Shown one piece after another: positions 41,691-46,661 of a stretch of DNA of 46,661 bases (positions are counted from its first letter, which is position 1; the number at the start of each line of letters is the position of its first letter). This stretch comes from CAZQRW01 sp964596115. GTDB taxonomy: Bacteria; Hydrothermota; UBA3072; B12-G15. The stretch covers positions 1-46,661 of the forward strand of contig CAZQRW010000006.1 in the NCBI GenBank assembly GCA_964596115.1, in the 5' to 3' direction. The notes under the pieces were generated by a model. It was not told the DNA's origin, ran no database searches, and was given only the letters and a program-made list of their open reading frames with translations. The position numbers were made by a program, and so were the translations under genes.

Positions 41691-42457
41691 AAAAGTGGTT
41701 TTTGATTCTGGCAGCTATCATAGGTCTTTTCTTTATTGAAAGATTTAGTTTTGAAGCACAAAGGAAAAAACCTAAATCAGACCTGCTATTTTTCCCTTCT
41801 GGAAAATTTATAAAGGGGATAGCAAGTGGATATGACAACATATTCTCTGATTTTCTTTATATCAGGGGTGCTGTATACTATGGAAAACATAAATTTACAG
41901 ATAATTCTTTCCCCTACCTGTACCACATATTCGATGTTGTTACTACCCTGGATAGAAGGTTTGTTCGTGCCTATACTGTAGGAGCTTTTCTCTTATACGA
42001 TGATGCAAGGTCATTTTCGCAGTCAATGGAATTGTTGGATAAAGGTATATATTCAAACCCTGATGAATGGTGGATTCCATTTGTAAAGGCATTTATTCTG
42101 TATCTGAAGAAAGATTATAAAAAAGCAGCAAAATGGTTCTACATCTCCAGCCTGAATGAGAAAGATAGTGATTTTAGTTTAAAATTTCAAACCTGGTGTT
42201 TGGAGAAATCCCATGGTCTTGAAATGACAATCGAATTCTGGCAAAATCTCTATAATAAATCGAAATCACAATGGATGAAAGAAAAAGCAATAAAGGGAAT
42301 TGCAAAGGTAATAGCTGGTCAGATACAAAAATTTACGAAGGATAAGGGAAGATTACCCGTAAGTATAGTAGAACTTAAAAAAAATGGCTACCTTCCATAT
42401 ATTCCTTCCCTTGACAACAAACCATTTAGAATAAAAGGAAACGAGGTTATCTGGTGA
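41687..42457 (+). CDS. Membrane-anchored helical-repeat protein with pseudopilin-like C terminus
   Basis: 256 residues from a TTG start inside the permease stop (TTGA), with AGGAGAG upstream. An N-terminal signal anchor (FLILAAIIGLFFIERF) precedes TPR-like helical repeats (about 60-190: MELLDKGIYSNPDEWWIPFV, KKDYKKAAKWFYISSL). The last 45 residues (IQKFTKDKGRLPVSIVELKK, then NGYLPYIP) match the soluble helix-turn of type II secretion pseudopilins but without a cleavage site. The same kind of segment occurs in the lipoprotein at 249. Probably an extracytoplasmic partner of the ABC exporter (inference). Confidence 0.75.
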   Translation: MKKWFLILAAIIGLFFIERFSFEAQRKKPKSDLLFFPSGKFIKGIASGYDNIFSDFLYIRGAVYYGKHKFTDNSFPYLYHIFDVVTTLDRRFVRAYTVGAFLLYDDARSFSQSMELLDKGIYSNPDEWWIPFVKAFILYLKKDYKKAAKWFYISSLNEKDSDFSLKFQTWCLEKSHGLEMTIEFWQNLYNKSKSQWMKEKAIKGIAKVIAGQIQKFTKDKGRLPVSIVELKKNGYLPYIPSLDNKPFRIKGNEVIW

Positions 42458-42933
42458 AAATAGGTGTTATTTCAGATTCCCACGATAACATAGTAAATGT
42501 AAAAAAAGTTATTGAAATTTTTAACAGAGAAGGAATTAACACTATTCTACATCTTGGCGACATTATTTCTCCTTTTGTAGTTCCTCTTCTAAATGTAAGG
42601 ATGGTGTATGCTGTTTTTGGAAATAATGATGGAGATAAATTATTATTACAGAAAAGATTTAAAGAAAAGGGATTCAGGATAAAAAAGGGACCATTTACAA
42701 TATCTATTAATGGTAAAAGGTTGCTACTTATGCACGAGCCCTATCAATTAATGAGATTCAGAAAGGAAGACTTTGATTTTATATTTTTTGGCCATACTCA
42801 TAAAACCTATATAGAAGAAGGGGATACGCTCATTTTAAATCCTGGAGAACTCGGGGGTTGGCTCACTGGAAAAAGTACATATACTATTGTAGACCTCGAA
42901 TCGAAAAAATATCTTATAAGGGAACTGGATTAA
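42454..42933 (+). CDS. YfcE/MJ0936-family metallophosphoesterase
   Basis: 159 residues, the usual size of this group. Metal-binding blocks in order: ISDSHDN, HLGDII, VFGNNDGD, LLMHEP, FGHTHKTY. Members hydrolyse phosphodiesters in vitro; the physiological substrate is unknown. GTG start inside the previous stop (GTGA). It ends the amrS operon, and its TAA shares the palindrome TTAA with the stop of the convergent phosphatase gene. Confidence 0.94.
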   Translation: MKIGVISDSHDNIVNVKKVIEIFNREGINTILHLGDIISPFVVPLLNVRMVYAVFGNNDGDKLLLQKRFKEKGFRIKKGPFTISINGKRLLLMHEPYQLMRFRKEDFDFIFFGHTHKTYIEEGDTLILNPGELGGWLTGKSTYTIVDLESKKYLIRELD

Positions 42934-43703
42934 TCTCTTTTTATTCTTCTCTTTACTATTTCCAATATTTCCGGCTGAATGTGCTTATTGCCTGCAACTA
43001 CCCACCCACTCAGGATATCGTCAGAACCAGCAAAATCAGTTATGACACCACCCGCCTCCTCAATTAATAACCATGCTGCTCCTACATCCCATGGATTCAA
43101 TGAGAATTGTATTGTTGCATCCATTCTCCCTGCTGCGACATAAGAAAGATCAAGAGCAGCAGCCCCCATCCACCTAATCATATGGACCTTCAACAAAAGC
43201 TCCTCAAGAAGAAGAAAGAAATCCTTGCTGTATTTATGTGCTGGGGGTGGGAAACCAACGCTTACAACACCGTATGACGGAAACTTCGTTTCGCTTATTT
43301 TAAGCGTTTCTCCATTCAGGGATGCGCCCTTACCCTTCTCACCAGAAAACATTTGTTTTCTAACAGGGTCATAGACTGCACCACATTGAATTTCACCGTC
43401 TTTTTCGTATGCAATGGATATACAAAAGTATGGAATTCTATGTATAAAATTATTTGTTCCATCAAGTGGATCTATTAAGAATTTACTCCTCCCTTCCTCC
43501 CTATCCCCCTCTTCTGCAAAAATACCTGCTTCAGGAAACTCCTTTTTTAACTCCGTTATTATAAACTCTTCAGACCGTTTATCTGCTTCTGTAACATAAT
43601 CCTTTGTTGCCTTCAGGTGTATCTCTTTCTCCTTCAGATTTGCGTAGTATTTGAGAAGAATTTTTCCTGCTTCTTTTTCAAGATGCTCAAGAAATTGTCT
43701 CAT
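42930..43703 (-). CDS. Inositol-monophosphatase-family phosphatase
   Basis: 257 residues. Metal-site motifs: IFAEEGDREEG (Glu), LIDPLDGTNNFIHRIPYF, and WDVGAAWLLIEEAGGVITD. Members in bacteria dephosphorylate inositol monophosphate, fructose 1,6-bisphosphate, NADP or PAP; residues alone do not decide which. It starts by ATGA overlap with the recombinase gene and is last in its operon. Confidence 0.93.
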   Translation of the reverse strand: MRQFLEHLEKEAGKILLKYYANLKEKEIHLKATKDYVTEADKRSEEFIITELKKEFPEAGIFAEEGDREEGRSKFLIDPLDGTNNFIHRIPYFCISIAYEKDGEIQCGAVYDPVRKQMFSGEKGKGASLNGETLKISETKFPSYGVVSVGFPPPAHKYSKDFFLLLEELLLKVHMIRWMGAAALDLSYVAAGRMDATIQFSLNPWDVGAAWLLIEEAGGVITDFAGSDDILSGWVVAGNKHIQPEILEIVKRRIKRD

Positions 43704-44569
43704 TCTGCCCTTGGATGTGCCCTCTTGTATATTTCTTTCAGTTTATCTACTGTAAAATGTGTATATATCTGGGTTGTGGAGAGGGACTCATGGCCCAGTA
43801 ACTCCTGGACAGCTCTCAGATCCGCCCCCCTTGTCAGGAGATGTGTTGCAAATGTATGTCTCAATGTGTGGGGGCTCATCCTGTTTAGTGTTGCGACTCT
43901 GACAATTGCCTTCTTAACAATTCGTTGAAGATCTCTCTGGGTAATTCTTCTCTTTGATTTACTTAAAAATAATGGACCTGCTTTATCACCTCTAACTTTG
44001 ATGTATCTAACCAATGCCTCTTTTGCCCTTGAACCAAGTGGTAAAATCCTTATTTTTCTTCTCTTCCCCAACACCTTTATTGTTTCACCGTATAAATTAA
44101 CATCACGAAGATCAAGACCAACAAGTTCTGAAGCCCTGATGCCTGTCCCGTAGAGAAGTTCTATAATAGCCACGTTTCTTAAATCAAGGGTAGTATTCAG
44201 AGGTAAAGATTCAAACAGATGTTTCATATCCTGCTCTGATAGGAAGGATGGAACCCTTTTTTCTTTCTTTGGTGTTTTTACACTCACTGCTGGATTAAAC
44301 TCTATAATCTTTCTTTTTTTTAAAAATCTCATAAAACACCTTATACCAGAAAGTTTCCTTGCAATAGATGAATTGGAATAGCCCTTACCCATAAGGGATG
44401 CAGTAAATAATCTAAAGTGTATTGGTTTTACTTCCTTAACAGAATTAACCCCCTTAGATTTTATGAATGTATCAAATTGAGAAATGTCAATTCTGTACGA
44501 ACGCAGTGTATGCACGGAGTATGACCTTGAATTGAGATAGTCAAGAAATCCTTCTATATAAATTTCCAT
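43700..44569 (-). CDS. xerD: Tyrosine recombinase of the XerC/XerD family
   Basis: 289 residues, normal for Xer. N-terminal SAM-like core-binding domain (1-95) and a catalytic domain with all residues present: Arg145 (GTGIRASEL), Lys169 (LGKRRKI), His234 and Arg237 (SPHTLRHTFATH), His260 (LLGHESLSTTQ) and Tyr269. Xer proteins resolve chromosome dimers. No mobile-element context or att-like repeat is seen nearby and it is embedded in an operon, so it is most likely the housekeeping enzyme; XerC versus XerD cannot be settled here. The ATG shares one base with the stop before it (TAATG). Confidence 0.92.
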   Translation of the reverse strand: MEIYIEGFLDYLNSRSYSVHTLRSYRIDISQFDTFIKSKGVNSVKEVKPIHFRLFTASLMGKGYSNSSIARKLSGIRCFMRFLKKRKIIEFNPAVSVKTPKKEKRVPSFLSEQDMKHLFESLPLNTTLDLRNVAIIELLYGTGIRASELVGLDLRDVNLYGETIKVLGKRRKIRILPLGSRAKEALVRYIKVRGDKAGPLFLSKSKRRITQRDLQRIVKKAIVRVATLNRMSPHTLRHTFATHLLTRGADLRAVQELLGHESLSTTQIYTHFTVDKLKEIYKRAHPRAE

Positions 44570-45780
44570 TATGTTTTCAATTTTTTCTTCCTGGCAGCAG
44601 GGAAAAGTATATTATTCAATATCAACCTATATCCTGGAGAATGTTTATGAAGATCAAGTATGGTTGGAGGATCACCAACGTAATGGGTATAGTCCTCTGG
44701 GTCGTGACCACCAAGAAATGAAAAGGTCCCCTTGCCATACTCCCCAAACAAATATTTAACCTCGTCGGTACCGGGGACATCTGCAAGAATGATAACGTTC
44801 GATTTTAACTTTTCTCTTCTAAAACCTGTATCCTGCCCTAAAAATTCTTTTATAAATTTCGTATGATTCTGAACAAGTATTGTGGGAAGAACGTCTCTCT
44901 TTGCATAAAAATTCTTTAGAACAAACTTGGTTCTGGGACCCCTCCGGAATGCCTCCTGACTTACATCTATATCTGAGTGTTCGTAGATCAAAATACTCGG
45001 TATTATCTGAAAATTTGCGAATGCAAGTGTATTATCAAAATTGACCTTCGTCTGGTAATCGGGCTCCAAACCATCTCCATCAATCTCTTTGGGAACAATA
45101 TCCACATTCTGATAAGCAAGGGCTATATCAAGTGTTATAGGCGCAGAACACATTGCAAAAAGGAATCCCCCATTCCCAACGAATTCTTTTATTTTTTCCG
45201 CTACATCGTGTTTCATCTGCCATACCTTTTTGTAACCAAGCATCTTTGCCGTCATTTTATTAACCTCTAAGGTCTTTTTATACCAACTTGCATTCCTATA
45301 AGAAACATAAAATTTACCATACTGCCCGGTAAAATCCTCATGATGGAGGTGAATCCAATCATACCTGGATAATTCCCCTTTTAACACGCCAGGGTCCCAT
45401 ATCCTGTCATAAGGTATTTCTGCATATTCGAGCACAAGTGTAACAGCATCATCCCAGGGTCCTTCAAATTCGGGTATGTAAACCGCAATCTTAGGAGCCT
45501 TTTCAAGAAGAACCCTATCCATATTTTCCCTATCTATTAATGCATAAATATCGTTGACCTGATCCTCTGTTATCTCTTCATAGTAAACCCCTCTTCTATT
45601 TGCCTCTTCTTTAATGGCGTCAAGTGAAGGGAGAAGAAAACTGCCATCCCTGTAGTTTAGAAGCCACTCTGCATCCAGACCCTGCTCAAGTACCCAGTAT
45701 GTTAATCCATATGCCCTGAGGTGATCGGTCTGGACATCATCCATTGGAATGAGGAGTCTTAAGAAAATAAGAAAAATCAT
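44569..45780 (-). CDS. Amidotransferase-fold protein of the family commonly labelled 'asparagine synthetase B'
   Basis: 403 residues. The sequence clearly belongs to a family of about 420 residues seen in Bacteroidetes and relatives: LIPMDDVQTDHLRAYGLTYW at the start, HLHHEDFTGQYGKF (144-157), FAMCSAPITLDIALA with Cys211 at a nucleophile-elbow-like site, and GGHDPEDYTHYVGDPP (357-372). It lacks the N-terminal Cys2 glutaminase and the ATP domain of real AsnB, so the usual database label is wrong; the fold looks closer to class I amidotransferase or ThuA-like proteins. Reaction unknown. A short hydrophobic start (MIFLIFLRLL) may be an export signal. Coupled to the lipoprotein gene before it (ATGA). 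Confidence 0.8.
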   Translation of the reverse strand: MIFLIFLRLLIPMDDVQTDHLRAYGLTYWVLEQGLDAEWLLNYRDGSFLLPSLDAIKEEANRRGVYYEEITEDQVNDIYALIDRENMDRVLLEKAPKIAVYIPEFEGPWDDAVTLVLEYAEIPYDRIWDPGVLKGELSRYDWIHLHHEDFTGQYGKFYVSYRNASWYKKTLEVNKMTAKMLGYKKVWQMKHDVAEKIKEFVGNGGFLFAMCSAPITLDIALAYQNVDIVPKEIDGDGLEPDYQTKVNFDNTLAFANFQIIPSILIYEHSDIDVSQEAFRRGPRTKFVLKNFYAKRDVLPTILVQNHTKFIKEFLGQDTGFRREKLKSNVIILADVPGTDEVKYLFGEYGKGTFSFLGGHDPEDYTHYVGDPPTILDLHKHSPGYRLILNNILFPAARKKKLKT

Positions 45781-46463
45781 TTCACAAGTACTGCGTTAGA
45801 TAAAGAGGTAACTGTACTGGACCAGTCAGGGTTCGGAAAGGAAACGTTTGAATCAAAAGGTGAGGTATCCTGTGCATGGCTGTTTGTGCCCCCGGTGGTG
45901 AAGACCTCTATAAAGATTGAATCTGGATCTCCCAGTTCAGAAAGCTTCACACCTATCTCCATAAAATGATTGGTTTTATTGAGAATAAATAATTCGCTCG
46001 AGGTTATATCTGTATACTTCCAGGATCCATTAAATGTACAGAAATTTGCAGATGTTATTATATTCTCAGTTTCATCGTGCCAGAAATAAAGAATATATTC
46101 AGGATAGAAACCATTGTAGTTCACTGCCCTGCCCCAGGGATCATCCGTTGCCCCTGAAGGTGAGATGCTGTCAGGGAATATATAAACTCCATATGAGAGA
46201 CCAAAATGGGAGGCATACGCATTAAATCCAATATAAAGCATTGAATCTTCAATCACCGCCCATAGCGTATCAAGGTCAAGGTTCTTTTCAGAAATATCTC
46301 CCACGGGATCTATACCCACGATTTGGGTATCAGTAAAATCATTTATTCCATCAAGATGATGTACATTCTCTTCCCCCCCACCAGGTGGACTAAAAAACAT
46401 CCCGGGTGTAGTGCACCCTGCAAATAATAAAACAATAACAATAGAAATAATATGTTTATGCAT
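45777..46463 (-). CDS. Lipoprotein with a DOMON/CBM9-like beta-sandwich
   Basis: 228 residues from the ATG at 46463; a longer frame starting at 46487 is rejected because the promoter's -10 would lie inside it. Signal peptide with lipobox FAGC (MHKHIISIVIVLLFAGC), a short Gly/Pro linker, then one extracellular-type domain: VGIDPVGDISEKNLDLD, MLYIGFNAYASHFG and the late VFTTGGTNSHAQDTSPFDSN. This resembles glucodextranase C-terminal/DOMON-type domains that bind sugars or haem; assignment is tentative. It heads the operon that continues with the AsnB-labelled protein. Confidence 0.75.
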   Translation of the reverse strand: MHKHIISIVIVLLFAGCTTPGMFFSPPGGGEENVHHLDGINDFTDTQIVGIDPVGDISEKNLDLDTLWAVIEDSMLYIGFNAYASHFGLSYGVYIFPDSISPSGATDDPWGRAVNYNGFYPEYILYFWHDETENIITSANFCTFNGSWKYTDITSSELFILNKTNHFMEIGVKLSELGDPDSIFIEVFTTGGTNSHAQDTSPFDSNVSFPNPDWSSTVTSLSNAVLVK

Positions 46464-46497
46464 ATAAAAAAAATAACAGATAAACATAAATTGTCAA
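46464..46497 (-). promoter_or_regulatory. Leaderless promoter of the lipoprotein-AsnB-like-xer-phosphatase operon
   Basis: Minus strand: TTGACA (46497-46492), 16-nt spacer, TATTTT (46475-46470), then TTTTAT and the ATG at 46463: exactly six bases. There is no Shine-Dalgarno sequence in the T-rich stretch. Confidence 0.6.
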
Positions 46498-46582
46498 CAA
46501 AAAAACTTTCAACTGGAAATCCAACATTAGTCTTAAATATTCTTACACGTATCAAAAACTATTTTCTGACAAGAAAAATGTA

Positions 46583-46661
46583 TTAGAGGTTGAACTGTTT
46601 AATACCTATCTTATTACAAACACCTTGTATATCTTCTCTATATGTTCTCCCTTCTTTATTA
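46583..46661 (-). CDS. 3' end of a possible leftward gene entering from the right edge
   Basis: The minus-strand frame is open from the window edge to TAA at 46585-46583, giving about 26 codons (NKEGRTYREDIQGVCNKIGI, then KQFNL). The composition looks protein-like, but the stretch is too short to identify and a chance open frame cannot be excluded in DNA this AT-rich. The 85 nt between its stop and the lipoprotein promoter hold nothing recognisable. Confidence 0.3.
   Translation of the reverse strand, partial: NKEGRTYREDIQGVCNKIGIKQFNL

Noticed and set aside
43700..44569. Integrase of a mobile element
   Set aside because: All catalytic residues fit Xer, the gene is buried in a coupled operon, and no tRNA-attachment repeat, transposase or composition shift is nearby.
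44569..45780. Calling this gene asparagine synthetase (asnB)
   Set aside because: No N-terminal Cys glutaminase, no ATP-pyrophosphatase motif and too short; the label in databases appears to be a carried-over error.
1..46661. CRISPR arrays, rRNA genes, insertion sequences, replication origin
   Set aside because: I looked for regular direct repeats, rRNA-like conserved stretches, transposase motifs and DnaA-box clusters and saw none.

Overview
This is a window of a low-GC bacterial chromosome. The organism is a diderm: it carries lipid A genes (lpxC, lpxA, with fabZ), a BamA/TamA-like barrel, a LolA-like carrier, several outer-membrane beta-barrels and several lipoproteins. It nevertheless powers its membrane with a V/A-type rotary ATPase rather than an F-type one. 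That mix, together with the FCB-type 'asparagine synthetase B'-labelled protein and a bacterial Clp1/Grc3-like kinase, suggests an uncultured thermophile-like lineage such as WOR-3/Stahlbacteria. This placement is inference; no rRNA is present.

Layout. (1) 1-4411, plus strand: a tRNA-Ala(GGC) followed at once by an envelope operon (lipoprotein, TPR lipoprotein, single-pass protein, Omp85-like barrel). At the left edge a minus-strand gene begins. (2) 4514-12944, minus: a complete nine-gene V/A-ATPase operon in the order stalk-I-K-E-C-F-A-B-D; subunit K has the Na+-binding residues. (3) 13052-14347, plus: a multi-pass membrane protein with a histone-H1-like lysine tail, divergent from the ATPase and ending in a clear terminator. 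(4) 14418-20562, plus: xseB-ispA-yuiD-dxs-lpxC-fabZ-lpxA-deoC, joining isoprenoid precursor and lipid A synthesis. (5) 20573-29777, minus: rimO-lipoprotein-recJ-pgeF-purD, then from a second promoter an outer-membrane protein-rarA-ECF sigma-anti-sigma-ybjQ. (6) 29789-31523, plus: rhomboid protease, a peroxidase-family gene remnant, and the Clp1-like kinase. (7) 31764-36551, plus: a Lol/Mac-like export set (LolA-like protein, beta-barrel, ATPase, two FtsX/MacB permeases). (8) 36553-38758, minus: TetR regulator and two alpha/beta hydrolases. (9) 38924-42933, plus: AmrS-type radical SAM protein with a Tat motif, ABC-2 exporter, TPR protein and phosphodiesterase. (10) 42930-46463, minus: lipoprotein, 'AsnB'-labelled amidotransferase-fold protein, Xer recombinase and inositol-monophosphatase-like enzyme.

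Genes within operons are very tightly packed, mostly through 4-nt stop/start overlaps. Promoters are easy to read (TTGACA-like, 15-17 nt, TATAAT-like) and share one geometry. At six genes the -10 hexamer lies exactly 6 nt (8 nt in one alternative reading) before the ATG with no Shine-Dalgarno sequence, so the transcripts should be leaderless. The others have leaders of only about 11-18 nt, nearly all with the ribosome site at the very 5' end.

The strongest items for a second look are: the leaderless promoter rule; the fully interleaved rimO/rhomboid divergent promoters; rarA, which has no standard start codon and carries an 18-bp perfect hairpin at its 5' end; the Clp1-like kinase; the Tat-tagged AmrS operon; and the Lol-like cluster with a beta-barrel in place of LolB.
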